Source of the DNA: Karstenula rhodostoma CBS 690.94
Lineage: Eukaryota > Ascomycota > Dothideomycetes > Pleosporales > Didymosphaeriaceae
Reading direction: 5' to 3'
Length of the DNA stretch: 64,000 bases
NCBI GenBank assembly: GCA_010093485.1
Contig: MU001506.1
Location: forward strand, 1,478,916 to 1,542,915
Position numbers and translations under genes: made by a program. How positions within the stretch are numbered: position 1 is the stretch's first letter; every line of letters starts with the position of its first letter. Below are positions 34,809 through 46,801 of the stretch, piece by piece. The notes beneath the pieces were generated by a model that was not told the DNA's origin, searched no databases, and saw only the letters and a program-made list of their open reading frames with translations.

Positions 34809-36376
34809 TCAATTGTCAACACCGATGTGCACATTCTTCTCGCCGGCGGGCAGAACCTCCTGCTCTCTCTTGCCCTGCAGCTTCGGTAGTTCCTCCATTG
34901 CTTCCTTGATAATGGCAAGCGCAGAGTCAATCTCTTTCTCTGTAATGACGAGAGGCGGGGCAAGGCGAATGATGTTTTGATGAGTAGGCTTAGCCTGTCC
35001 TCCGGCGTTAGTATTGCGTAAATGCGTCACATGTGCGACCTTGAGGGCTCTTCCTACCAGTAGTCCTTTCTCTTTGAAAAGCATGCACAGATCCCACGCG
35101 CTGTGTCCATTGGTCCTCTCCTCGTCGATTACAATCGCATTGAGCAAGCCTTTGCCGCGAATCGTCGTGATCATCGGGTTGTTGAGCCCTTTGAGTCCCT
35201 CGCGGAACTTTTTGCCTAGTGTTTCAGCACGCTCCACCATGTTTTCTTCCTGGATGAGTTCGAGTGCTCGTATCGCGACTGCGGAGCCTAAGGGATTGCC
35301 GCCGTACGTCGAACCGTGCGTGCCAGGCTCGACGGTGAGCATGACATCTTTCGATCCCAAAACACACGAGACTGGGTACATGCCACCCGAAATTGCCTTG
35401 CCTAGCAGAACAAGGTCTGGCTTGATGCCGCTCCACTCGTAGCACAACATTTTACCGGTTCGTGCAATACCAGTTTGTATTTCGTCGCATATCAGGAGGA
35501 CATTGTGCTTCTCGCATAGTGCCTTCACTTCTTGCAAGTAGCTGTCGTCCGGTACCACGATGCCAGCCTCTCCTTGGATCGGCTCGACGAGGAACGCGGC
35601 CGTGTTTTTGCCATGTTCCTCGAGAACCTCGCGGACGTCGTCAACATTGTTGTACCTGATCGGCTTGTTTGTAGAAGGGTTGAAGCTGCCGATATTAGGG
35701 AGGTACGGGCCGTAGTTGTCTCGGGACTCAGGATCGTTGGACATGGAGATGGCGGCAAATGTGCGCCCATGGAAATTTTCGGTCACGGAGAAGACCAACG
35801 CCTCGTTCTGTGGTATCCCCTTCGCTTTGTAACCCCACTTGCGCGCGATCTTCACAGCGGTCTCCACGGCCTCGGCGCCGGTGTTCATTGGTAGTACCAT
35901 GTCGAAGCCGAACGTTCGCGTGACGAACTCAGCAAAACGTGGAAAAACATCGTTGTAAAAGGCGCGGCTGCTGAGCGTCAGGCGGGAAGCTTGCTCGGTC
36001 AAGGCTTTCACGAGCTCGGGGTGACAATGGCCCTGATTGACGGCGCTGTAGGCGGAGAGGAAGTCCAGATAGTGCTTGCCCTCGGGGTCCCACACGGAGC
36101 AGCCGCTTGCACGCGAGAACACTACGCACATGTCAGCCGATCTATGGGTGTTCTGTACAGCCTGCGAGCGGCCGGGCTCGGCTCCTTACCGATTGGCAGA
36201 GGGTGGTAGTTGTGAGCCGCGAACTTGGCCTCGGCACCGATGGCGGCGTGCGACGACTCGGCATGGTACTTTGTGGGATCAGGGGTGCCCGTAGGGTGGA
36301 AAGAGCGCGCAGTAGGCTTCAAGGCGGTCCCGTTCCCGACGGCCGGGCTTTCGTGGTGAATCGCGCCTGGGGCCAT
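34809..36376 (-). CDS. CAR2: Ornithine aminotransferase
   Basis: PLP enzyme converting ornithine and 2-oxoglutarate to glutamate semialdehyde in arginine catabolism. Exons 36376-36190, 36121-35058 and 34994-34809, giving 478 residues. Aminotransferase class III marks: [45 protein letters not shown], the CDEIQTG aspartate and the PLP lysine in LLGKAISGG. Intron 2 (34995-35057) is 63 nt, phase 0, without a stop, with donor GTAGGA, branch ACTAAC and acceptor ACAG. Removal joins KGLL to [17 protein letters not shown], the family sequence. Left in, it would add 21 foreign residues. The start at 36376 is the only ATG; an apparent earlier start is TTG. Confidence 0.94.
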
Positions 36377-37795
36377 GGTCAATCGAGCTACGGTGGGCGT
36401 GTGGATGTTTGGTCGTGGGCGCAGTGCGGGGTGGCGGGGCTGTCGTAGATGGCCTGGAGAAGAAGTTGAGAGGGGAGCTGCTGACGGCTGCCGAAAGGTG
36501 CCACTCCTTTAAGAATTTGTTTGTGGACCGCTGTAAGCCTATTCCTGTGCTTAGGGTACTGCTTAGGGTACTGCTTCGTGTAGAGATGCCTTTAGGGATC
36601 GACCTGGCGGCTCAGCGCGGTCGGCGGCGTTTGTCACGGCTCTGGGAGCGCTGTGATTGGCCTGGATCGCCGCCGCACACAGCTGACAGAGGTGGACATT
36701 GTTCAGACGTTGTGCCCGCAGTATCTGGCACGTAGGCAGGGCCGCAGGGCGAGGAGGGATGAGCGGAGACGATGTAGTTGGGTTCATAATGTGCAGTCGG
36801 CAAAACTTGTGCGCGCCGATGACTTGTTCTCCGATTCTTGCCTGCAGCTGCGCCATTCGTGTCGCTTCGGGGTCCCAGTCCCGTGTGCAAGCGCTCACGT
36901 GTGGAAGGCTGCATGAGCAGGCCTCTCGCGGGGAGGTGAACACGGGCGATACAGTATTATGGCAAGATTATAAGCTTGTGTAGCAAGCCGCGTTACCCTA
37001 GGGTTGACTATTCTATATCTGTCGGCGAAGACCTCAGTTTACATCCGGTCTTCATGCTCAGGCCTCACAGGGTTCACGATACGTCTGGCCATCCTCCCAC
37101 TCGCACTGCACCCGTTCACACGGCAGGACACGACACGACACGACGCGACACGACGCGACACGACACACACTGCGAGTCGCCAGGAGTCGAGGCGAGAGGG
37201 AGCACCGGGCGCAGCGTCGTCGAGACCCGCTGCGCCTGGGTTGTCTGCGTGTCGGCGCATGCGTGTTGCACGGGCTTGAGCTGTTCGTCCCGACTGTACA
37301 GGACAACGCCCGTCAACCGTCACGGTCAAAAGGGGCGGGAAAGGGGACATGTACGGCCGATCATTGCGCTCTCTCCCACGGCTCGAAAGCAGGAAGAAAC
37401 CGCACCCAAGATCAGGCGAGTCTGCTCTCCACTACACGGACGGTTTTCGTTCTCATGGAACCTCACACTGCCCGTGGGCAGCGGGTGTCTCGAACCGAAA
37501 ATGCTTTTTTGTGAGTGTGATAGAATTTGCGTTGTTCATGAAGGAACGCAGCAGCTGGCAGGCGCGCGAGTTTTGTGAGAGCGCTCGGCGCCGGCGGCTC
37601 TGTTGATCCGCGCCCCGCGCCAATCATTGACTCACGGTGGGCTTTTTCGCCTTTGCGTGGGCATTTCGAGCGTCAAGTCAAACCCCCGCCAGGACTGCAC
37701 CCCCAGTGCCACACCCTGCCGTGCCTTTCCTCCCCGCCGCATCCCCGCCCGCCCTCACCGGCGCGTCCATCGAAGCCGCCCGCAGACCGCCCAGC
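36377..37795. other. Divergent upstream region of CAR2 and GCD11
   Basis: About 1.4 kb between divergent ATGs. No gene supported. Contains the pentanucleotide run at 37127-37170 and a small AT-rich patch near 36955-37020. Short frames here are not supported by splicing or family resemblance. Confidence 0.5.
37127..37170. repeat. (GACAC)n pentanucleotide run
   Basis: About nine near-perfect GACAC/GACGC units about 630 bp upstream of the GCD11 start. Same unit as the run upstream of RGD2. Confidence 0.85.
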
Positions 37796-39445
37796 ATGGA
37801 CTCCGAGTCCGAGCACGACCACCGCGACGACGAGAGCGCGTCCGAGCCTGAGGAGGTCGAGGAGACCACGCCCAGGCCCGCCCTCAAGAAGCCCAGGGAC
37901 GTCCTCCCGCCCGTCGAGCGCCCCGTGCTCCCCGAGCAGCCCGAGCCCTCCACGGTCGATTTCTCCACGCTGAGCCCACTGTCGCCCGAGATCATCTCGC
38001 GCCAGGCCACCATCAACATCGGCACCATTGGCCACGTCGCCCACGGCAAGAGCACCGTGGTCAAGGCCATCTCGGGCGTGCAGACGGTGCGCTTCAAGAA
38101 CGAGCTCGAACGCAACATCACCATTAAGCTCGGCTACGCCAACGCCAAAATCTACCAGTGCGACAACTCCGAGTGCCCGCGGCCGACGTGCTACCGGTCC
38201 TACAAGAGCGAGAAGGAGGTCGACCCCCCGTGCGAGCGAGAAGGCTGCGGCGGCAAATACCGGCTGAAGCGCCATGTCTCCTTCGTCGACTGCCCCGGCC
38301 ACGACATTCTCATGAGCACCATGCTGTCGGGAGCTGCCGTCATGGACGCTGCCCTGCTTCTCATAGCTGGAAACGAGACGTGCCCGCAGCCACAGACCAG
38401 CGAGCATCTTGCCGCCATTGAGATCATGAAGCTCAATCACATCATCATCCTGCAGAACAAGGTGGATCTGATGCGGGAAGACAATGCCGCAGCGCACTAC
38501 GACTCCATCCTGAAGTTCATCCGAGGCACGGTTGCAGATGGCTCGCCCATCATCCCCATATCCGCCCAGCTGAAGTTCAACATCGACGCTATCAACGAGC
38601 AACTCGTCACCAAGATCCCCGTGCCAGTGCGAGACTTCAGCGCGAAACCGCACATGATTGTCATTCGATCCTTCGATGTGAACAAGCCCGGTGCCGAGAT
38701 CGACGAACTCAAGGGCGGTGTTGCTGGTGGCAGTATTCTGACCGGTGTACTGAAGCTTGGTGACGAAATCGAGATCAGGCCTGGTATTGTTTCCAAGGAC
38801 AGTGCCGGAAAAATCCAGTGCAAGCCAATCTTTTCAAGGGTTGTGTCGCTGTTCGCAGAACACAACGATCTGAAATTCGCCGTGCCTGGTGGTCTGATTG
38901 GTATGTTACTCGTGTCACCCACGAAATCGATCTAACAACAGACAGGTGTTGGAACCCGGGTCGATCCTACGCTTTGCCGTGCTGATCGCTTGGTCGGCTT
39001 CGTATTGGGCCTTCGCGGCCACCTCCCGAACATCTACACCGAGATCGAGGTCAATTACTTCCTGCTGCGAAGATTGCTTGGTGTAAAGACTGCCGATGGC
39101 AAACAAGCCAAGGTTGCAAAGCTAGCCAAGAACGAAGTGCTGGTATGTGTTTCTCTGTTCAAGTCGTGAGACACAAATCTGACGCCCTATAGATGGTGAA
39201 CATTGGATCCACTGCCACGGGTGCAAAGGTTATTGCTGTGAGGGCCGACGCTGCTCGTCTCTCGCTCACCTCTCCGGCATGCACAGAAATTGGCGAGAAG
39301 GTTGCATTGTCAAGACGTATCGATAAGCATTGGCGTCTGATTGGTTGGGCAAACATCGTCGCGTAAGTGATTATCTCTTGAAGCAGGTTGATCCGTCTAT
39401 TAACGTTGCTGTAGTGGTAACATCCTGGAACCGCTTAAGGATTAG
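37796..39445 (+). CDS. GCD11: Translation initiation factor eIF2 subunit gamma
   Basis: GTP-binding core of eIF2, which delivers initiator methionyl-tRNA to the 40S subunit. Exons 37796-38900, 38946-39142, 39193-39362 and 39415-39445, giving 500 residues. The acidic fungal N-terminus is followed by the G domain: G1 GHVAHGKS (79-86), an Asn/Lys block [12 protein letters not shown], a zinc-knuckle-like Cys group ([24 protein letters not shown]), G3 DCPGHD, G4 NKVD and G5 SAQ. Domains II and III follow. The last exon encodes only NILEPLKD. The ATG at 37796 is preferred over earlier in-frame starts, which would add a Pro/Ala-rich leader. Confidence 0.96.
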
Positions 39446-40789
39446 AAAGAAATCAAAGCGGGAGACCCACGAGCAAAGGAACTCATTCTGGATGGCGGAA
39501 CTCTAAAATGGCGTAGACCATAGAGCCCAGAGAGGCGGGGAGTTCAGCGTCAATTCGAGGAGCTGTCGAGCCTTGACGTTGGCATTCTGAGCATTTTTTT
39601 GGCGGGAACCGGGTTTCTGAACGAATGACCATGGCGTGATGACAGGATACGGAAATCGCCAACAACATAAGAAATACAGCACTGATTCAATTCATATGTG
39701 CAACCCATGATTCTTGTTATGTTTTTGGTAAGAGGTCGGCCACTGCGTAGAGCCTGCTATCCTATTGAATTGTTTTAATCCATCACCACAGCATCGATGT
39801 AGCGCTTTATGTGATCATACGACAACCTTAACGCAACTAAGGTTAGTTAGTTGGAGGGGCAGACCTGCATAAACGGAGTACTTCCTTAGCTGTATTTACC
39901 GGGCTAGCTTCGCCTTCGTTAGATCTACCTAATTATTTCCCTCGCTGAAGCTGAACAAGGTGTGCGTTAAAGAGCCTTCACATCTATGGACTGTGCACTA
40001 GAGTAAGACCACTACGGTCTATTTTATAGACCCTCGACCTTAGCTGCCCCGAACTTGCTGACATGTTTGCGTATGAACATATGGCCGCCGTAGGTCCGCC
40101 TAAGAAACCAACATCCTCCTTCCACAGCACAGGTATCCCCTAGATAATCATTGTCTTTCGAAGTACAGCTTCGCAACTTCATTGCCAATTAGCAGTAGCT
40201 AGTCTTCACGGAATTCTTTGTATCTCTAACCGTAGTTCCGCTGCTCCGGAATAGACCACCATGACAATTTGCTTAAGGTCAGTAAACGCGTAGGCTGTGA
40301 CTAAATCTAACATGCTCAGTACAAGCACTCTTGTTTTATCTAGGAAGACAACCGCAGCAGTTTAGTAAATAGAATAACCGAGTGCCTTTCCAGATTTGAA
40401 TTTAGCTGCAATAATTAGACAAATAACTGTTCCCTGCTTGAGCGCCAATGTCCTAAATATCTTCTATAAGAGGCTTTTGTAGAATTGCAAGTCAAGTTTG
40501 CATATGCTATAACTAGTCTGCATCTCAGGACAGGTTAAGTGCAAGGCTTTGAGGTCTCTATTGCCACAATAATATATAACCAAAAGAATTTGTCTATCAA
40601 ATGTGATACTTCGCGCGCTTTTGCAAGCTGCGGCAAAACACAGTAAAGGAACTCAGTGGGGTGCCAAAGAATTTGTCTATCTTGCAGCGAAAACACAACT
40701 TCATGGGAATAAGATCATAGACAATAAGGGATTCTCGTCGGTCGCATGTATCTTTGTATTATTAGTTGACATCGTGGGAACATGCACCC
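39446..40789. other. AT-rich geneless island
   Basis: About 1.34 kb between the convergent GCD11 and WD40-cyclophilin genes. From about 39680 it is clearly AT-richer than any other long segment in the window and has no long frame on either strand. It has no recognisable terminal repeats or transposase remnants by eye. It may be a decayed repeat (RIP-type) or simply a long 3' intergenic region. Confidence 0.55.
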
Positions 40790-42845
40790 CTATGAAATCG
40801 AAATACTAATAATCTTGATATCGTCCTCCGGCTTCTCCTTATATGTCTTCGTGTTCTCGATCTTATGCACCACATCCAACCCCTGAACGGCACGCCCGAA
40901 TATAGTATGCTTATTATCCAGCCAAGGCTAAGGGTTGTCAGCCACATCTTGATTAGCTGCTAGAGGACATTACATACCGTCTTCTCCGTCGTGATGAAGA
41001 ACTGCGAGCCGTTTGTGTTTGGACCAGCATTTGCCATGCTGAGTGTGTACGGTTTATCGTGTTTGAGGCTAGAGAATTCATCTTCGAACTCACGGCCCCA
41101 GATGGACTCACCACCCGTACCATCACCAAGCGGGTCGCCGGTTTGTATCATGAACTTGCGAATGACGCGGTGGAATATGATGTTGTTGTAGTATCCGTTC
41201 TTTGCGTGCGTCACGAAGTTCTCTACCGACTTGGGTGCGGCTTCCGGGAAAAGACGTACAGCTATGTCGCCGTATGTAGTATGTATGACTGCTGATGTCC
41301 CTGTAGCGGCGACTTTCTCTTCCGCTCTTTTTGAAGAGCCGGCATTACGGGGTTTTTCGTTTTGCACATCCCGTTCAGACTTTGCGACAGTATTGTCGTT
41401 TGTGAACATGTAAAAGCGGACCTTTCCGGATGCTGTAGAAGCCAGCATCGCGTCGCGGGCCTCGGCTTCTTGTAGCAGGGGATTCTCACTGGCGGCCATT
41501 TCCACAGTGACTACACCTTTCTTCTCAGGCTGCCCCTGGTATAAAGATAACCACAGTGGCCGGAATGGCTCCTCTTGGCCGTAAATTTTTACTATACGGT
41601 TTGTTGTGGTGTTGAGAACTTTGACTCCGTACATTGAACCGTATAGGATGAAATTACCAGTCTCATCAAAGACAACGTTCATACGGGATCGCACAGAAGG
41701 TTGGTCCAGATCGCGCTCTATTCCAAGCCTTCGGCCAAACTCAATGTCCTCAAGATGTTGCACAGCGGTCCCGGCTTGTTGCATCTCTTGTATCGTCTGA
41801 ATTGATTCATCGTATGTTCGGTGCAGCTTTCCAGTTGCGAAATCGAAGATCCGTATCTTGCGATCCGGAAACGAGAGTGTGGCAAACTGTTTGCCAGTAG
41901 GGGACATAGTGAGTGACACGGGCACTGACTTTGCCCTCTTAAACTCAAACAGATTTGTGGAACTCTTGATGGAGAAGACATTGTCAGGTTTTTCGAAGTT
42001 GCCGCTTGGTTGCCAGTACTCCACCATGCCGCCTTGGTCCACTGACACGACGCAATCGAACTGGCTGTTATAGACCATAAGGGCGACAGGTGCCTTGTGT
42101 ACGCTCTTCAAGGTATGCAAGGGGTCCAAATTTTCTCCTCTTCCGTCGTAGATCCGTATCCAGGAGTTCTCTTCTGATGATACGGCCAGCTGTGGGAAGG
42201 ATGCTCCCTTTCCATGCACCCAGCAGACGGTCTTTGGCGAATAATCCAAACTCAACATGGCCAGCAGATCGAATGTAACCACATCAAATATCTTCACCGA
42301 TTTGTCGGTTCCGCAGGTCGCAAAGCTGCGCCCGTCCGCGCTAACGCTCACAGACCGTATTTCACCATCGTGGGCCCGAAATTCTTTCACAAACTCGACG
42401 CCTCCAAAATCCTTCTTCCAGAACTTTACGACTCCGTCGATCGAGCTTGTAATGAGAAAGTTTGTGAGCGGTGCGAAGGTCGTATAGCATAGTTGTTCGC
42501 GGTGCATCAGTGATTTAAAGTAGCGGCTTGCGGTCGGCAAGGCTGCGACGTAGAGTTTTTCGTAAGGTAGCTTGCGCCTCTTCTTCTTGGGGGCAGTAGA
42601 AGGGAGCGCAGGTCCAAAATCGTCGTCAGAGGACGTTTCATCTACATCGATATTAGCTCTGGCTGCGCGCATTGGCAAAGTTTCGCCCTACCGTCCTCTA
42701 CATTGGTCGCAGCTTTTGTCGTTCCATGTGTACGGTCCGCAGCTTCCATTTCGTCGCGCGATCTTTTCGCAGAGGGTGGCAGCATCCTTTCGTCAGCCCG
42801 AACAACTAGCGGCTCCATGTCTTCCTTTTTTGGGGGGATAGACAT
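40790..42845 (-). CDS. WD40-repeat cyclophilin, peptidyl-prolyl isomerase (PPWD1 type)
   Basis: Nuclear, spliceosome-associated isomerase by family. Exons 42845-42734, 42662-40978 and 40927-40790 give 644 residues. An N-terminal basic/acidic segment ([26 protein letters not shown]) is followed by a WD40 domain ([27 protein letters not shown]) and a C-terminal cyclophilin domain ([54 protein letters not shown]). The last exon completes it ([20 protein letters not shown]). Intron 2 is 50 nt and certain. Intron 1 (42663-42733) is inferred from frame: the central exon has no ATG in a good context except MRAARA at 42672, and the upstream frame supplies a family-like lead. The exact first junction is less certain than the rest. 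Confidence 0.88.
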
Positions 42846-43263
42846 GCTCGTGCGCGTACAGTTGCGAGGTCGCGGCAGCAGTGTGTTATTTAGGATATCG
42901 CGGCTAGGCGACGAATCTACCATTACGCGCACGCTATCACGTGCAGACGCCTATTACCTTGGCGCTGGCCGCTGCACACATCGGATCATTGACGAGCAAG
43001 TATTGACAGATATTAAGATATTAGTAAATCAAGCATTGTATTGTACACGCAGAGCTAACTCAAATTGCAATATCCTACCAAGATATTGCTGCATTCATAC
43101 CACCTTGATAACGACGTCGCTCGAATCAAAGACTGCACCGGGTTCTCAAGCACGGGAAAACTTGTGTGAAGAAAATGGAATGTATCCTGTGGCAATTTTC
43201 ACACAGCAAGTGGTATCATTGACAGTAATCGAAAGACGGACGATAAACAAGACCTAGTCTTCT
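42846..43263. other. Intergenic region between WD40-cyclophilin and RRP9
   Basis: 418 bp. Upstream region of the cyclophilin gene and downstream region of RRP9, both on minus. No coding signal. Confidence 0.5.
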
Positions 43264-45048
43264 TCATCCAGTGACGACCTCATTGATGCCATTTTCCAGG
43301 GCTTTTCTTGACACCTCAAAGATGTGTAGGCTGTTCGGTGCCTTGCCAGTCATCCAGCGGGCTAATCTGGGCTCCTTGCCAACTGCAGCAACCACACAAA
43401 GCCCATCCTTTCCACGTTCGCCCCTCTCTTGCACGGAAAGTCCGTTCACTATGCCTCGCATGAGGCTCATGTTCTCGCTCGACTGTACGTCTACAGTCGT
43501 GTCGTCTACCTCTTCAGGGGGTATGCGGCCGACCTTTCCTACAGGCTCGATACTGCGTTTGTCTGTCCCGACGCGCCACGCTCTTATCCAGCCATCCCAG
43601 CTACCTGTTAGGATGAGGTCCGCAAATGGTACTGTTGCAAGTGCAGTGATGTATCTCGGTAATTTTGGCCCAGGCATTGCAGATGACTTAGCATCGCCGT
43701 TTGCTGACATCGCTTCTGGCGGAAGCGGTGGGTCTCGCCCATGTGCAAGACGTATAGTTTGTAGAGGTTTCTTCCTGTTCACTGACCACAACGACAAAGC
43801 TCCATTGTCCGACCCCGTGACGAACAACCCTGCATCGAGGAGAGCGACACAATCCACGGAGCCCTCGGCATACACGACATCATCGTCGTCTTCCCCTTCC
43901 AGGTCACCGTTGGCAGTCGGCCCATCATCGCGAGTACCCCCGAAGCGACCTTTCCGTAACTTGTCCAACCCTTTTTGACGCGTGTTCGTTCCACTTCTGA
44001 AAACCAATTGGTTCTCCTCCACCACCTTCCATAGTCTTGCAGATCGATCTCTTGATCCAACGCTGACGCAGGTTTCTTGATTCATTTCCAGTCCACCTGC
44101 TACGCCGATGACTGCGTCTTCGTGCCCGTGCAACGTTTCTATGTAGGCAGACTCTGCAGCAGCCCATACCAGTACCGCGCGATCTGCGCCTCCGGAGAAG
44201 AGCTGTTCCGTGCCCCTCCTAAACGATAACGAGGTGACAGCATCACGGTGCCGCGTGAACAGCTTTCGTGGTGTAAGGGTGTCGGCGTCCCATATTATGA
44301 GGCGGGCGTGCTTATCCCCAGTAGCCAAAAAGCGCCCTGAATCTGACACAGCAATCGAGATGATCTCGCCAGTATGACCGAGGTAGTCCTTGTCACCCTT
44401 CAAGTTCTTGTTGCCCTTCCTCCAGAAAAGCCGTTTAGGCGTACGTCGTCGGGCGATGTTGGTGGACTGGTTTGGTTCCTGTGCATTGTAGACCGAGGGA
44501 TCCGCGATTTCCCACTTTTCGACAACCAAGTCCTTGCTGACGGTCCATACGTATGGCAGACGAAGCGCGCATCCGGTGACTGCTTTCTGCAGGCCTGACT
44601 TGCTGAAAACATGTGATGCCTGTCCAAAGTCCAGCTCTTCAGCAATGCTTCTGTATATCTTGCCCTTTGATTCTGCAACGTCTTCCTTGAGTCTCTCGGA
44701 AATTAGGTCACGGTCAACGTCTGCTGCATCGAACCCCCCGTCCTCCTCGACTTCGTTGCGGATGTTTTCGAGGTACCGCTCGGCGAGCCTCAGTCGCTTC
44801 TCGGCTGCGGTTTCTCCCTCGTCGTCCGACGTGTCGGATCCTTCAGGCTCCTCGAAGAAGCCGACATCGAGCTCGTCCTCGGAGTCCTGGTTGCTTCCGG
44901 AAATGGACTCGTCTCGCTCGCTGCGGCGGGCAACGCTGTCGCCGTGCGCGTGTGCAGAAGCGGCACTGCGCTTCTTGGAGCCGGTGGGAGCAGGGTCGGA
45001 TCGCTTCCTCTTGCGCTGCGAGGCAGGGACGGTGAAGAACGAGGACAT
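43264..45048 (-). CDS. RRP9: U3 snoRNP WD40 protein Rrp9
   Basis: Binds the U3 snoRNA box B/C for early 18S rRNA processing in the nucleolus (human U3-55K). One exon, 594 residues. The N-terminus is basic then acidic ([30 protein letters not shown]). The family signature follows ([36 protein letters not shown]). The WD40 propeller starts near [20 protein letters not shown] and runs to the C-terminus, including [13 protein letters not shown] and [15 protein letters not shown]. The start at 45048 sits in a good context; the open frame upstream to 45210 is leader. Divergent from RPT4 with 376 bp between ATGs. Confidence 0.95.
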   Translation of the reverse strand: MSSFFTVPASQRKRKRSDPAPTGSKKRSAASAHAHGDSVARRSERDESISGSNQDSEDELDVGFFEEPEGSDTSDDEGETAAEKRLRLAERYLENIRNEVEEDGGFDAADVDRDLISERLKEDVAESKGKIYRSIAEELDFGQASHVFSKSGLQKAVTGCALRLPYVWTVSKDLVVEKWEIADPSVYNAQEPNQSTNIARRRTPKRLFWRKGNKNLKGDKDYLGHTGEIISIAVSDSGRFLATGDKHARLIIWDADTLTPRKLFTRHRDAVTSLSFRRGTEQLFSGGADRAVLVWAAAESAYIETLHGHEDAVIGVAGGLEMNQETCVSVGSRDRSARLWKVVEENQLVFRSGTNTRQKGLDKLRKGRFGGTRDDGPTANGDLEGEDDDDVVYAEGSVDCVALLDAGLFVTGSDNGALSLWSVNRKKPLQTIRLAHGRDPPLPPEAMSANGDAKSSAMPGPKLPRYITALATVPFADLILTGSWDGWIRAWRVGTDKRSIEPVGKVGRIPPEEVDDTTVDVQSSENMSLMRGIVNGLSVQERGERGKDGLCVVAAVGKEPRLARWMTGKAPNSLHIFEVSRKALENGINEVVTG

Positions 45049-45424
45049 GGCTGGGGCGTGTGGCCGGGGCAGTCGAGAAAGTTCAAATGTTTTGCAGCCA
45101 AAAAAATCTAGGGCCGGGAACGCTGGCCCGTGCGTCGTGCTTGCCTCGCCGGCCGTGCGTCTGCTTGCGCTTGCCTCATCGAAGCTGCTGCCCCAGCGAA
45201 GCTCCCCCATCGACGCCCGCTCCCAGCCCTCTCACCATCGTCAACCCTCGGATTGCGCCTGCCAACTGCCCACGAGCCTCAGCACCCACTCCAACGCACC
45301 TGCCCTGCGCCGACCCCTTGCGGCACACCCCGCCGTCTGCGCATTCGCCGCTCGCCGGGCATTTCCTCCACCCGCCGTGCACCCCGTGCAGCCCGTACAA
45401 CCCGTGCCCTCCACACCTCCCAAG
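45049..45424. promoter_or_regulatory. Divergent promoter of RRP9 and RPT4
   Basis: 376 bp between divergent start codons of a ribosome-biogenesis gene and a proteasome gene. It is pyrimidine-rich on the RPT4 side. Frames across it on plus are leader, not coding. No single binding motif stood out. Confidence 0.5.
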
Positions 45425-46710
45425 ATGAGCGGCAGCAGTGACCCCGAGCGGGACCACGCCCTGGAAGAGTACAAGGGCAAGCTGCTGGAGTCGAGGGAGT
45501 GGGAGGCGAAGCTGAAGGCGCTGCGATTAGAGATCAAGGGCCTGCAGCACGACTTCGACGTGTCCGAGGACAACATCAAGGCGCTGCAGAGCGTGGGCCA
45601 GATAATAGGCGAGGTGCTCAAGCAGCTGGACGAGGAGAGATGTACGTCACAAACCCCGCCGCGGCGCTGCTGTGAGGAGCATGGTGCTGACCCCCGCTAG
45701 TCATTGTCAAGGCGTCTTCAGGTCCCCGATACGTCGTCGGTTGTCGGTCAAAAGTCGACAAGCTGAAGCTGAAGCAAGGAACCCGCGTTGCGCTCGACAT
45801 GACCACGCTCACTATCATGCGCATGCTGCCCCGCGAGGTCGACCCTCTGGTCTACAACATGTCGCTCGAGGACCCGGGGCAGGTGAGCTTCGGCGGCATC
45901 GGAGGGCTCAACGAGCAGATCCGCGAGCTCCGCGAAGTCATCGAGCTGCCGCTAAAGAACCCTGAGCTATTCCTGCGGGTAGGCATCAAGCCCCCCAAAG
46001 GCGTTCTGCTGTACGGCCCACCCGGTACCGGAAAGACGTTACTGGCACGGGCAGTGGCAAGCAGCCTGGAGACCAACTTTCTCAAGGTTGTGTCCTCGGC
46101 CATTGTTGACAAATACATTGGCGAGTCGGCGCGCTTGATCCGTGAAATGTTCGGCTACGCAAAAGAGCACGAGCCTTGCATCATATTCATGGACGAGATC
46201 GACGCTATCGGTGGTCGGCGCTTCTCGGAGGGTACCTCGGCAGATCGAGAGATCCAGCGAACGCTCATGGAGCTGCTCAACCAGCTCGACGGTTTCGACT
46301 ACCTGGGACAGACCAAGATCATTATGGCAACGAACCGGCCGGATACCCTTGACCCTGCCTTGTTACGTGCAGGACGTCTGGATAGGAAGATTGAGATCCC
46401 TCTGCCGAACGAGGCTGGTCGCTTGGAAGTCTTGAAGATCCATGCAAGCGGTGTACAGACTGAGGGAGAGATCGACTTCGAGAGCATCGTCAAAATGAGC
46501 GATCAGTTCAACGGAGCTGATCTGCGAAACGTGGTCACTGAAGCGTAAGAACACCGCATGATCTCATAGACAAGGCTAACGTGTTGCAGTGGTCTGTTTG
46601 CGATTAAGGATTACCGTGATGCCATCAACCAGGACGATTTCAACAAAGCTGTGCGCAAGATGGCCGAATCGAAGAAGTTGGAGGGCAAGCTGGAATACCA
46701 GAAGTTGTAG
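45425..46710 (+). CDS. RPT4: 26S proteasome regulatory ATPase subunit Rpt4
   Basis: AAA ATPase of the proteasome base that unfolds substrates. Exons 45425-45641, 45701-46544 and 46590-46710, 393 residues. N-terminal coiled coil ([18 protein letters not shown]), OB-fold region ([19 protein letters not shown]), then the AAA module: Walker A GPPGTGKT, Walker [13 protein letters not shown], second region of homology ([21 protein letters not shown]). The subunit is assigned from the start region ([13 protein letters not shown]) and the C-terminus KLEYQKL. Both introns (59 and 45 nt) are in phase. Convergent with NAT9, stops 91 bp apart. Confidence 0.95.
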
Positions 46711-46801
46711 AAGGTTTTATCCTTCAGGGTTGCTGGTCGTTACCCGGACAAGGCTATCATGTACCATAACGATAACTATGTAGCAGAAGAAGATATCTGC
46801 T

